Both the position numbers and the translations under genes were made by a program. This document shows, one piece after another, positions 1 to 8,101 of a stretch of DNA of 47,732 nt. The notes beneath the pieces were generated by a model. That model had not been told where the DNA came from. It ran no database searches and worked only from the letters and a program-made list of their open reading frames with translations. This stretch comes from Reyranella sp. (lineage in GTDB: Bacteria; Pseudomonadota; Alphaproteobacteria; Reyranellales; Reyranellaceae). The stretch covers positions 1-47,732 of the forward strand of contig JAUXWB010000521.1 in NCBI GenBank assembly GCA_030684475.1, in the 5' to 3' direction. The stretch's first letter is position 1. The number at the start of each line of letters is the position of its first letter.

Positions 1-343
1 GCGACGAGCCGTGCAGATAGTGCATCAGCAGCGGCTTGCGGAACTCCTGCGACGCCTCGGGATCGATCCGCCAGCAGGCGAGGTCGAGCGCATCGAGATA
101 GACGGCGGGCAGGATGGCCTCGATCGACACCTGCGCGCCCCTGCGCGCCGCCCGGATCGAGGGGGTCGACTGGGGCGGAATGGAGACGACCTTGCCGCAG
201 TGATCGCAGACGCCGGCCAGGATCTTCCGGGCAACGTCCGAGCCGTCGCTGAACGGCACGTCGCGATAGCGGAAGGTCGTCGACACCCGGCCGCCCTGCT
301 CGCAGAGCGCCCTTCCCTTCTCGCCGGGCATGTAGAGCTTCAT
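1..343 (-). CDS. MqsA/YgiT-type antitoxin-like protein (partial)
   Basis: Leftward gene that runs off the window edge, so only the N-terminal 114 codons are seen. It begins at ATG 343, 11 bases after the stop of the preceding toxin-like gene. The visible protein has one clear CxxC pair (CDHCG, about residues 52-56) after a short beta-rich lead, and a single earlier Cys (LCEQGG) where YgiT-type zinc fingers normally have a first CxxC. The order toxin then antitoxin on one transcript is that of mqsRA. In that family the protein binds and neutralises the MqsR-type nuclease and represses its own promoter. The C-terminal half visible here does not look like the usual Xre-type helix-turn-helix, so it may be a divergent zinc-finger partner. 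The MqsA assignment is by pattern and context only. Confidence 0.5.
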   Translation of the reverse strand, partial: MKLYMPGEKGRALCEQGGRVSTTFRYRDVPFSDGSDVARKILAGVCDHCGKVVSIPPQSTPSIRAARRGAQVSIEAILPAVYLDALDLACWRIDPEASQEFRKPLLMHYLHGSS

Positions 344-353
344 GGCGGCTTCC

Positions 354-645
354 TCACCGGTGAACGCTGATGAAGACCGTGTCCTCATCGAGAAAATAGA
401 ACTTGATGTACCAACCGTCGCGCCGCAGGACGTGAACCTCGACGGAGGCATCGGCGTGATGCGGGCTCGCCGAATGGTGGGTGCCGTTGCACCGGCCAAC
501 GACCCTCCTCACCTCGGCCGCCGTGACACTGCCGGTCGCGAGCTCGTTCTTGACGTCGATCGCATTCCTGGCCTCGTGCAGCCAGGCCCCCCGCGAGGGC
601 CTTCAAGAGCCGCCGCTTCGCCTCCCCGAAGCCTGCCGGAAACAT
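354..645 (-). pseudogene. MqsR-like toxin, frameshifted at a G6 tract
   Basis: Starts at ATG 645 with a good ribosome site (GAAGGA, 8 bases upstream). The first 20 codons (MFPAGFGEAKRRLLKALAGG) run into a run of six G on the coding strand (587-592 on the plus strand). The continuation lies in another frame: AWLHEARNAIDVKNELATG and on to WYIKFYFLDEDTVFISVHR, stop at 354. Removing one G joins the two parts into a protein of about 96 residues. The C-terminal pattern (small HH cluster, then WYIKFYF, then a strand ending FISVHR) resembles the end of MqsR/RelE-fold toxins. The antitoxin-like gene follows 11 bases later. Either the toxin is inactivated or phase-variable at the homopolymer, or the extra G is a sequencing error. 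Confidence 0.5.
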
Positions 646-815
646 ATACGATATCCTTCGTAACTTTCAAAAGCCGTCCGCGCGCCGGCGCAAGGATTCG
701 CGCACCACCCGAGAGGCGCGAGCCCGAGAGCCCTCGACCAAACGGGGCGCGCCGCGCCATCATCGGATTGCATATGAGTACCCCGCACGAGGAGCGGCCA
801 CGCAGGCGGAGCGAT

Positions 816-3800
816 CTACCGGCAGCTACGCACGACGTTCACAATCTCTGGGGGTGGTCGGTTCCCGTCGGCGGGCAGGATCGCGGAAGCGCGCTCCAGA
901 TCGGCCCGCGCCGCCGCGCACCGCTTCAGCTCGGCATTCACCATGGCGCGTCCGAGCAGGGATTCCCGTCGCGGTGCCGTCATGGCGACCGCCCGGTCGT
1001 ATTCGGCCAGCGCCCCCGGCAGGTCGGCCGCGACGTGACGCAGCTGCGCGCTGAGCGTGGCCACGGCGGAATCGCCCGGGAACCTGCGCACGACATCGTC
1101 CATCTGCCGGCGAAAGAGCGCGAGCCTGGCCCTGGAGTCGCGCTCGCCGGCGATGCTGGCCGCCAACGATGACGCGAGCAGGGCCACCGCGGGTGCAAGC
1201 GGAAGGCCGGGGTCGATCGATGCGCCCTCGTGTGCCTCGGAGGCCGCCTTCTCAAGATCGGCAATCCACGGGGTGACGTCGATGCCCGCGCCCGCCGTGG
1301 TGCCCGCGGCAATGGTGGCCAGCCGGCGAACGCGATCGAGGCGGCCCGACGCGAGCACGGACAAGGCGAGAGCCAGCGACCTGGTCGCCGCCTCGACACC
1401 ATCCTCTGCCTGTCGCCTGTAGGCACGCACCGCCCGTGCCGCATCCCGGCCGGCCGGCGCAACGGCTCCAGCGGCCAAATGGCGGTAGTGGCGCAGCAGA
1501 TGCGCCTCGCCATTGTCTTCCCAGAGATCGACCGCCCATTGAAGTCGACGATCGACTTGCCCGGCGCGCCCCCTGATCACGCCGACCCGCGCCTGTTCGA
1601 CGTAGTGCCGGCTGAGGTCGCGTCGTTCCGCCGGCGAGAACCCCTCCAGCGCCTCGCGGGCAGCGGCTTGCCAGGCGACATCGAGCATAAGCAATCGAAT
1701 TTCGTCGTCTTCCGGGGCGAGCATGAAGGCCCGCCACGCGGCAAGCGCCGCCGCCTCGTGCCTCGCAAGGCCGAGTTCTGCCCGCGCGAGGCCGGCGTGC
1801 AAGTCCGCCGACGTCGGCCGGTCGCCAAGCAGGCTGCCGAACATCCGCGAAGCGTCCTCGAACCGCTCATCCTGCAGCGCCCTCTCGGCGGCAAGAAGCG
1901 GCAATTCGTCGGCCGCGCCGCCTTCGGCCACGGGAAGCACGACCGGCGCCGGCAGGGCGATCGACAAGGCCCCATTGGGCCAAGCCGACGCGATCGACTC
2001 CAACTCGCCTGTCATCCGATCGATGTTGGCACGCCTCGTCCCAGCCGACTGCTTGTGATTGAGCTGGACTCCGCCGACGCTCTGCACCGGCGTGCCCGTG
2101 ACCGTTCTGAACTGCGACACGATTGCGGGGTAGGAGCTGGGTACGGCTTCCTTCCCTCGCAGGCGACGGAAAGGCAGCGCCGCCAGCTCGGAGAGGATCG
2201 GGAGGTCGAGGCCGGCACTCCGCCAGAGCGTCGCCAGGACGACCGCATCGACGAGGCCGTGGAGCTGCACGAACACCCCGCGCGGCTCGATCTCCGCCAT
2301 GCCTTCGAAACGCCGATAATCGGCATTGAAGGCGCCGCTGATGCGCTCCGCCGCCGACCCGGACTTTCCGGAGCCGAGCAACTGGCCGCCCCCCAGGAAA
2401 AGCTCCTCGGTCTGCAACTGCACCCCGGTCTCGACGAGCACTGAGCGAGCCGTCGACGACACGTAAACCGCACCGGGATGGAGGCGCTGCGGACTGAGCC
2501 AGAACCGGCTGATCGAGGCCTCGATCGGAAGGCTGCCGATGATCTTCGGGATATCGAGAACCGTGACGCCGTTCGAAAGCCTGCCATGATTGACGATCCG
2601 CTTCATCGCGTAATCGGCATCCAGCATGATCCTCGCCACCACCGAATCCTCGGGCGTGTTGATCACCCGGGAATACTGTGGGCCCGAGATGTCGTTCGGG
2701 AGCGGGTCGAGCGACACGCCCATGATCTTGCTGTCGCGCCACACCTGACGGATCGCGATCGTGATCGTGTCGATGTCCAGCCGATGGCGGGGGTGCGCCG
2801 CCCTTCTGCCGACAAGAACGATGTCGTCACCTTGCGGCGTCAGCACGTAGCCGTGCAGGCGCTCGATGCTTCCCGGGTAGCGCAGTTCCTCCGGCAACCG
2901 CGACCACGCGTCGCCGTTGAGATGGGCCGATACACTCGACAGAAGGTGCCGAAGCGAAATCAGGATCGGCTTCTCCACAATCTCGACGCGCGTGCCAGAC
3001 CGGAAAGCCGACATGCCAGACAGCGACAGGGCATCGAAGGTGACATCGAGCGCGACCCCTCCAACGCGCTGAAGCTGCGCGCGGAAATCCGTCTGGGCGA
3101 GGACCCGCAAGAACTCGAGCGTCGGGCACGGCTGGCCGCTGGCGTCGCAGGGCGTGAAGAGCGGGGCTTTGGAAAGCCCAGGGGCGGTCGCGGCGATGGC
3201 GTCGCGCAACGGACCGAGGTCGAGCTCGATGCCATTCGGAAACTCGATGACAGGTCTGTCGGGAGTGCCTCGCAGTTCCGTTCGGGGCGGCGGCGGCGGG
3301 GCGCTCTGCCGAAGGTGATCGCCCGGCGGCGCCTGGCCCACGATCGCGGGTTCGGCCGCCCCCGGCGGTGGCCGGCCCAGCGTGCGATCGACCCTCGGAG
3401 GACCAACGTCGATCGCAGGTGCGCGGTTGGCATCGAACAGTTCAAGCCGGACATCGCCCTTTCCTTTTCCCGCGATCGACGTCAGTTGCCTGCAGGCGAA
3501 GCCGCACCTGGCTTCGACGGCAGGAATTGCCCGGGGCTGCGCCGTGGCCGCCTGCTGCGGCCTTCCAGTCGCCACACCCGCAGCGCCCAGAATGTCCTCC
3601 GCCCGCGACTTCCAGCCCTCGGCGGATTCCAGAGCGGCCGCGGCACTCTTGCGGAGGTGCGATGCATAAGCCGGGTTCGCCTTTTCCTGCTTCCTGGATT
3701 CTTCTGAGAGCTTCCGGGCTTCAGCGTATCGCGCCGCCGCCGCCTGAAGCTGAACCATCGAGCTGGCGGCGGCCAGCGAGCGATCACCCGCGGTGGCGTC

Positions 3801-4109
3801 CGGTTTGGAGGGCTGCTGACCTGACGATGTCTTTGGCTTGTTGAAAGTCTGCGTGAACGTTCCGCCCGAGCCGGCGGAGGCTCCCCCGCCCGCCGCAGCT
3901 TCGTCGGACGCCTTCTCCCTGAGCCGTTGCGCGAGACTCGTCAGGCTCTGCAGCTGCTGCCCCACCTCCTGGGCCCGGTCAGCGAATATCTGCTCGGCCG
4001 GCGGCGGCGCTTCGGCCGCACCGCGCTGCGACTCCTGCGACAGCACGGGACATGCGCCGATCACCAGCAGAACGGCGAGCAGGACGGCAGGCTTGGGGCA
4101 TCCAATCAT
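816..4109 (-). CDS. large exported protein with C-terminal TPR region
   Basis: A 1097-residue protein I do not recognise as a named protein. The first 24 residues form a signal peptide (hydrophobic LLAVLLVIGAC); IGAC could serve as a loose lipobox, so it may be an envelope lipoprotein. Residues about 40-200 are Ala/Gln/Lys-rich and probably helical or coiled. A CGFAC motif follows near residue 200, then a Pro-rich linker, then a beta-rich central part (about 290-700) including a conserved-looking stretch around LHGYVLTPQGDDIVLVG. That stretch reminds me of DUF1598-type domains, but this is unverified. The last 350 residues hold repeated Ala/Leu/Arg helices typical of TPR (for example SADLHAGLARAELGLARHEA). 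It starts 29 bases after the stop of the upstream TPR gene, so the two probably form an operon and may act together in the periplasm. Confidence 0.7.
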   Translation of the reverse strand: MIGCPKPAVLLAVLLVIGACPVLSQESQRGAAEAPPPAEQIFADRAQEVGQQLQSLTSLAQRLREKASDEAAAGGGASAGSGGTFTQTFNKPKTSSGQQPSKPDATAGDRSLAAASSMVQLQAAAARYAEARKLSEESRKQEKANPAYASHLRKSAAAALESAEGWKSRAEDILGAAGVATGRPQQAATAQPRAIPAVEARCGFACRQLTSIAGKGKGDVRLELFDANRAPAIDVGPPRVDRTLGRPPPGAAEPAIVGQAPPGDHLRQSAPPPPPRTELRGTPDRPVIEFPNGIELDLGPLRDAIAATAPGLSKAPLFTPCDASGQPCPTLEFLRVLAQTDFRAQLQRVGGVALDVTFDALSLSGMSAFRSGTRVEIVEKPILISLRHLLSSVSAHLNGDAWSRLPEELRYPGSIERLHGYVLTPQGDDIVLVGRRAAHPRHRLDIDTITIAIRQVWRDSKIMGVSLDPLPNDISGPQYSRVINTPEDSVVARIMLDADYAMKRIVNHGRLSNGVTVLDIPKIIGSLPIEASISRFWLSPQRLHPGAVYVSSTARSVLVETGVQLQTEELFLGGGQLLGSGKSGSAAERISGAFNADYRRFEGMAEIEPRGVFVQLHGLVDAVVLATLWRSAGLDLPILSELAALPFRRLRGKEAVPSSYPAIVSQFRTVTGTPVQSVGGVQLNHKQSAGTRRANIDRMTGELESIASAWPNGALSIALPAPVVLPVAEGGAADELPLLAAERALQDERFEDASRMFGSLLGDRPTSADLHAGLARAELGLARHEAAALAAWRAFMLAPEDDEIRLLMLDVAWQAAAREALEGFSPAERRDLSRHYVEQARVGVIRGRAGQVDRRLQWAVDLWEDNGEAHLLRHYRHLAAGAVAPAGRDAARAVRAYRRQAEDGVEAATRSLALALSVLASGRLDRVRRLATIAAGTTAGAGIDVTPWIADLEKAASEAHEGASIDPGLPLAPAVALLASSLAASIAGERDSRARLALFRRQMDDVVRRFPGDSAVATLSAQLRHVAADLPGALAEYDRAVAMTAPRRESLLGRAMVNAELKRCAAARADLERASAILPADGNRPPPEIVNVVRSCR

Positions 4110-4138
4110 CTGGACGGGAACTCCGCGCTATCTCTCCT

Positions 4139-5302
4139 TCATCGTCCCTTGGCGGCCGCGAGACCGCGCACGAATCCGAGAGCCTCGCGGTACTTTGCAT
4201 TGTCGGGATCGAGGGCACGCAAGGTCTCGACGTACTCCACGCTCCGCTGCGGATCCCCCTTTGCGAATTCGAGCGCGTCGAACATCACCGATGTCCAAGT
4301 CACGTACTCCGCCCGGTCCATTCGACGGAACAGGGTGCCGGACTGAGGAAACGTGCCAGCCTTGATACCGGCTACATGGGTTCGCATGACGGTCGTCATT
4401 GGCGACCTGACGCGCTGGAATATCCCGTCGGCTTCTGCATAGAGAGCGAGGGCTCGGTCCGTCTGCCCGGCTTCGGCAAGTTTCTCGCCCAATTTCCAGG
4501 AATGTTCGGCGACCGCCAGCTCTCGTCCCTTGCGGTACTTCGCCTCGCGCTGTGCCTTGAGCGCGGGGTCTGCCTTCTCCTCCGCCGAGGACTTCAACGC
4601 CCGCGTCCACACCTCGGCGTCCCCGATGTCACGCTGCACATCGCGACGCCCTGACGACAAGGCCGAGTCGCGAGCCTCCCGATAGTGGGAAAGCGCTGCA
4701 TCATAGCGGCCCTCGCGCCGCGCCAGTTCGGCGCTGACGACGCTGCGCTGTACCTCGATGTCGAGGAAGGCGAGAAACGCGGGATCCGGAGTCTCGCGCG
4801 CGAGCGGCCCCGCCTGCCGACGCAGATTTGCCTTCTGCAACTGAATGAGCAGTAGATCGCCATAGGCGACTGCAACGTCATCTTTCCCCACGCCCGCCCT
4901 GCTGCGATCCAGTTCAGAACGTGCCCGCTCGAAGAGCCCGCGGCTGGCGCGCAGCGTGCTCACCAGGAACCCGCCGCGTGCCGCATCGGCCCACCCCTTC
5001 CCGACGGCGTACGCCTGAATTTCATCGATCTCGACCACCGCGCTTCCGAGCGTCGCGTCGAGCGCCTGCAATGCCTCCTTCCGGAATGCCGCCGTTACCT
5101 CGGCGGCCGACAGCGACCGGCATTGCCCGGCCACCAACCACAATCCGCCGGAACAACGGCAGGTGAGCGTTACGGTCGCGTGCGATTCGCTTCTGGAGAT
5201 TTCGACTGAACCGGAAGGGCAGGACTGCGCCCTAAGCGGCGACGCAAGACCGATCGAGCCGACAACGAGGCAAACTAGCAAGAAGGGAGACTGGCGGCCC
5301 AT
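4139..5302 (-). CDS. exported TPR-like protein
   Basis: 387 residues with a clear Sec signal peptide (MGRQSPFLLVCLVVGSIGLA, cleavage likely after LRAQ). The mature N terminus has a small Cys cluster (SCPSG, TLTCRCSGG, QCRS) that could form two disulfides in the periplasm. The rest is helical. Residues about 100-370 read as degenerate tetratricopeptide repeats (YDAALSHYREARDSAL; TDRALALYAEADGIF), and the protein ends in a TPR-like helix pair. Start ATG 5302 has an AGAGG site 9 bases upstream. It is the first gene of a two-gene leftward operon with the 1097-residue TPR protein, and is divergent from the gene at 5551. The function is not recognisable; a scaffold or assembly role in the envelope is inference. 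Confidence 0.7.
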   Translation of the reverse strand: MGRQSPFLLVCLVVGSIGLASPLRAQSCPSGSVEISRSESHATVTLTCRCSGGLWLVAGQCRSLSAAEVTAAFRKEALQALDATLGSAVVEIDEIQAYAVGKGWADAARGGFLVSTLRASRGLFERARSELDRSRAGVGKDDVAVAYGDLLLIQLQKANLRRQAGPLARETPDPAFLAFLDIEVQRSVVSAELARREGRYDAALSHYREARDSALSSGRRDVQRDIGDAEVWTRALKSSAEEKADPALKAQREAKYRKGRELAVAEHSWKLGEKLAEAGQTDRALALYAEADGIFQRVRSPMTTVMRTHVAGIKAGTFPQSGTLFRRMDRAEYVTWTSVMFDALEFAKGDPQRSVEYVETLRALDPDNAKYREALGFVRGLAAAKGR

Positions 5303-5406
5303 GGTGAACGCCTCTCAGGAAGAAACCGTACCACCCTCTCGGCAGGCTAACATCATAGCGGCCTTAGTCGAGAACTTGTGGCCTCCATCTGTGGCGGGAA
5401 GACCAT

Positions 5407-5423
5407 CTTAGGATGCTCCTAAG
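5407..5423. promoter_or_regulatory. perfect inverted repeat in divergent promoter region
   Basis: CTTAGGA-TGC-TCCTAAG, a perfect 7-bp dyad with a 3-base loop. It sits in the 248-base region between the divergent starts at 5302 and 5551, so it may be an operator for one or both units. No T-tract follows it, which argues against a terminator. Confidence 0.35.
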
Positions 5424-5463
5424 AAGCCTTCGCGGCGCTTCTCCTGTCATTGGCGTGCCTCAT

Positions 5464-5534
5464 CCGTTGAACTAGATTTGGCCGTTGAAGGTCAGCCAGT
5501 CCGCGCCTGCGCAGGCGGCACTTCATCCGTTGAA
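5464..5534. repeat. three direct repeats CCGTTGAA
   Basis: The octamer CCGTTGAA occurs at 5464, 5482 and 5527. The first and third are part of the longer match CATCCGTTGAA. They lie just upstream of the gene starting at 5551. Their spacing (18 and 45 bases) could suit a repeated activator site; this is inference from position only. Confidence 0.3.
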
Positions 5535-5550
5535 ACAACGGAGGTCGGCA

Positions 5551-6480
5551 GTGAGTAACGGAGTTGCTTCCACACTCGGCGCCGCCTCGATCTCCGTGGC
5601 GATGGTGCTGGTCAGCGCATCTTGGGCTGTCGCCCAGCCCACGCGACTCGAATTCAAGGGAAAGACAGGCGAAGCCATCCAGCTCGAGTCGGGCATGAAG
5701 CTGGAGATGAGAGTCTTCCCTCAGGGCGCATCGGCCCCCGAAGCCGTCATCGAGCTCGGGTCGGCGACCTTGCGCAAGGACAGCGTGGTGCGAACGCACG
5801 CGAACGGTGACGTCGAAGCGATCTCGAAGTTTCTGCGCCTGCAGAAGTTCCAGGTCTTCAATGGCAAGCCGGTATTCTTCTTCGACTCTCAGGACCCCAA
5901 GAGCGTGGAGGCGACGAAGGCCTCTCCCGAAGCACAGGCGCTGCGAGCCGCACTGGGCATGCAGATCTCCCTGCGGTTCGACGCACGAGGCCGACTCATC
6001 GACGTACGCACCGAGAACGCCGGATCGGCCCACCAGGCGCAGATCGACAGGATCATGGAAGATGGCATCTCGGGAAACTGGCTCGCCCTCCCCCCGGGCC
6101 CCATCGACGTCGGCCAGAACTGGGAGATCGGGAAGCGCTCGTACAATTTCCCGGGTGTGGGGCGGATCGAGTATCTGGTGAGAGCGACCTTGAAAGGGGT
6201 CGACAAGTCCGCCCCGAACGGGGCGATGGCGCTGATCGATCTCGTTTCCGAGACACCGAAGTTCATTGCTGCCCCGGGCAAGGACAAGAACGCCGTGCAG
6301 CTTGATCACTTCCAGTTGGTCGGCGACGCAGCGTTCCAGATCGGTACCGGCCGATTCTCCAAGCAGGAGAACGACCTGGTGATGCGGCTGCACGTGCGGG
6401 AACCGGACGGCCGTCGGCAGAGAATTGAGGCCAAGGGATCGATCGTCGTCCGTGAAGTTGCCGCTTTGGGGCAGAACTGA
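5551..6480 (+). CDS. exported protein of unknown function
   Basis: I choose the GTG at 5551 because GGAGG lies 8 bases upstream. An earlier in-frame TTG at 5485 has no such site. From GTG the protein is 309 residues with a typical signal peptide (hydrophobic SISVAMVLVSASWAVA, cleavage after VAQ). The mature part is beta-rich and Gly-poor, with no cysteines or motifs I can assign. It alternates charged and hydrophobic residues like a periplasmic or surface beta-fold. The next gene starts 22 bases after its stop, so the two small exported proteins are probably co-transcribed. It is divergent from the exported TPR operon, which suggests a shared envelope process. No function is claimed. Confidence 0.7.
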   Translation: MSNGVASTLGAASISVAMVLVSASWAVAQPTRLEFKGKTGEAIQLESGMKLEMRVFPQGASAPEAVIELGSATLRKDSVVRTHANGDVEAISKFLRLQKFQVFNGKPVFFFDSQDPKSVEATKASPEAQALRAALGMQISLRFDARGRLIDVRTENAGSAHQAQIDRIMEDGISGNWLALPPGPIDVGQNWEIGKRSYNFPGVGRIEYLVRATLKGVDKSAPNGAMALIDLVSETPKFIAAPGKDKNAVQLDHFQLVGDAAFQIGTGRFSKQENDLVMRLHVREPDGRRQRIEAKGSIVVREVAALGQN

Positions 6481-6501
6481 CAGGCAAGGGGAGCGCCGAG
6501 C

Positions 6502-6867
6502 ATGCTTGATCGCGAGCAGAGACCGCAACGAGAGATCAGGTGTCGTGACCTGATGCAGATGGCCGCCGTCGTCGCCATGGCGATCGCCGGCGCGTCGGGC
6601 ACCGCCCACAGCAAGGATACCCTTCTGGAGTACTACGAGAATGCCGGGTTGCTCGTTGGTGTGCTCAACAACTGCGGTGCCAAGGACAAGGCCCGCGGCC
6701 AGCGCATCGCTGCGGATCTCGGAGAGCAGGCACGGCAGCGTCACCCCTCGCGCGCGGATGAACTGAGGGCGCAGTTCGGCAAGGGGATGAGCGAAACCAT
6801 CAAGAAAGTGCCCACCGCCGCTACGTGCAGGGAAATGGACAGCATTGCCAAGGAGATGGGCTACTAG
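6502..6867 (+). CDS. small exported helical protein
   Basis: 121 residues from ATG 6502, with AGGGGAG 8 bases upstream. A hydrophobic segment (QMAAVVAMAIAGASGTAHS) makes an export signal. Translation may alternatively begin at ATG 6553, which would give a shorter, more standard signal peptide. The mature part of about 85 residues is helical and contains two cysteines (NNCGAKDK and ATCREMD) that could pair in the periplasm. It follows the exported protein at 5551 by 22 bases and probably belongs to the same transcript. I do not recognise the family; the two-Cys helical layout is shared by many small periplasmic proteins. Confidence 0.6.
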   Translation: MLDREQRPQREIRCRDLMQMAAVVAMAIAGASGTAHSKDTLLEYYENAGLLVGVLNNCGAKDKARGQRIAADLGEQARQRHPSRADELRAQFGKGMSETIKKVPTAATCREMDSIAKEMGY

Positions 6868-6930
6868 CCTGTGCGGTGAAATCGAAGCGGATGCGATATT
6901 GCCGTTGGACTGCCGCGCAATGACGCCTCA

Positions 6931-7010
6931 CGACGCTCCCGGTGACGCATCGCTTGGCGGCTTGTAACCAAGCCGCGGCCTGACGCTAACCGGCCGGGCT
7001 TCGCTCGGCC
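6931..7010. repeat. modular palindromic repeat, copy 1
   Basis: Spacer CGACGCTCCCGG, then hairpin GCGGCTTG-TAAC-CAAGCCGC, spacer TGACGCTAAC, then GGCCGGGC-TTC-GCTCGGCC (6992-7010, one G-T pair). The right-hand hairpin lies inside the 3' end of the LysR gene and provides its last codons and stop. Confidence 0.8.
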
Positions 7011-7978
7011 ATGCGCTTGCGGCGAAGGTTGCGCGGGACGGGACGGCCGAGGCCCGCCTCGCGCACCACGTCCTGCAGGGCTGCCGCAAAGACCCCCGCC
7101 ACGGGACTCGCGGTACGCTCGCGCAGGCGCAGCAGGCCGATCGGATTGCGCGCCTGCGGCAGCTCGACCGGCACGGCGGCAAGCTCGGGGTGGCCGGGCG
7201 GGATGCGCAGCATGGCCTCGGGGTGGATGAACAGGAACCGCCCTCCGGCCGCGAGCATGGCCAGGGTGTAGGTCGAGGCGGTGATCACGGTCGGCCGCGG
7301 CGCGTCGAGTCCATGGGCCGCGAAGGCGGCGCGGATCAACGGCCCGAGGAAGCCTTCGGCGGGCGGCAGCGCCCAGGGACCCGGCATGAGGTCGGCCAGG
7401 GTCACGCGGCGGCGCCGCGTCCAGGGATTGTGGCGGCCCGCAATGACGGCCAGCCGGTCGTGGAAGAGGATCTCGGCCGAGAAGCCTTCCGGCGCGGCGG
7501 GCTCGAGCATGCGGCTCACGGCCAGCTCGATGCCGCGGCGCTGCAGCTGGCGCAGCAGGGTGTCGGTGGGTTCGACGATCAGGTGAAAGACCATGCGCGG
7601 ATGGCGGCGCGCGAGGCGCTTGATGGCAGCGGCGGCGAGCGCCGACATGGGCGGGGTTGCGCCGACCCTGATCTCGCCCGCACCCGGATCGGCGAGGAAG
7701 GCAATATCGTCGACGCCCTGGCGCAGCTCGTTGATCATGACCGCGCCGCGTCGGACGAGCGCCTCGCCGTAGACCGTCGCGGTCACCCCCTGCGGCGTGC
7801 GGTCGAGCAGGGCGACGCCCAGCACCTGCTCCAGCTCGGCGATGGCGTAGGAGACGGCGGGCTGGGTCATGGCAAGTGCGCGCGCCGCCTTGGCCATGCT
7901 GCCGGCGGCGACGGTCTCCTGCAGGATGGCGAGCGTCCGCAGCTTGATGCGGCGGCCGAGGCGGTCGTCCCAGGCCAT
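6986..7978 (-). CDS. LysR-family transcriptional regulator
   Basis: 330 residues. Residues 12-70 form the LysR winged helix-turn-helix (LRTLAILQETVAAGSMAKAA, then ALAMTQPAVSYAIAELE, LGVALLDRT). Residues about 95-300 form the two-lobed substrate-binding effector domain (GEIRVGATPPMSA at its start). It is divergent from a Bug/TctC-type receptor gene, a common pairing in which the regulator senses a carboxylate-type ligand and controls the receptor. The last eight residues (MAERSPAG) and the stop codon are encoded by the palindromic repeat at the 3' end, so the natural C terminus has probably been replaced or extended by the repeat. The family assignment is firm; the inducer is unknown. Confidence 0.93.
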   Translation of the reverse strand: MAWDDRLGRRIKLRTLAILQETVAAGSMAKAARALAMTQPAVSYAIAELEQVLGVALLDRTPQGVTATVYGEALVRRGAVMINELRQGVDDIAFLADPGAGEIRVGATPPMSALAAAAIKRLARRHPRMVFHLIVEPTDTLLRQLQRRGIELAVSRMLEPAAPEGFSAEILFHDRLAVIAGRHNPWTRRRRVTLADLMPGPWALPPAEGFLGPLIRAAFAAHGLDAPRPTVITASTYTLAMLAAGGRFLFIHPEAMLRIPPGHPELAAVPVELPQARNPIGLLRLRERTASPVAGVFAAALQDVVREAGLGRPVPRNLRRKRMAERSPAG

Positions 7979-7992
7979 GGGGGCTCCCTGGT

Positions 7993-8033
7993 TTCCTTAT
8001 GACGATATCATCTTTTTCCGACTTCCCTTATGG
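7993..8033. promoter_or_regulatory. probable LysR operator/divergent promoter region
   Basis: The region between the LysR start and the receptor start holds the imperfect dyad ATGA-CGATA-TCAT (7999-8011). It also holds two direct copies of TTCC(C)TTATG (7993 and 8023). LysR proteins usually bind AT-richer dyads in such divergent regions. The exact site is inferred. Confidence 0.35.
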
Positions 8034-8101
8034 CCATGGTCCGGCACGATGGCGCGAACGCCGGCCCCCTCCCCCGACTCCCTCCCGTCGAGGACCATGC
8101 C

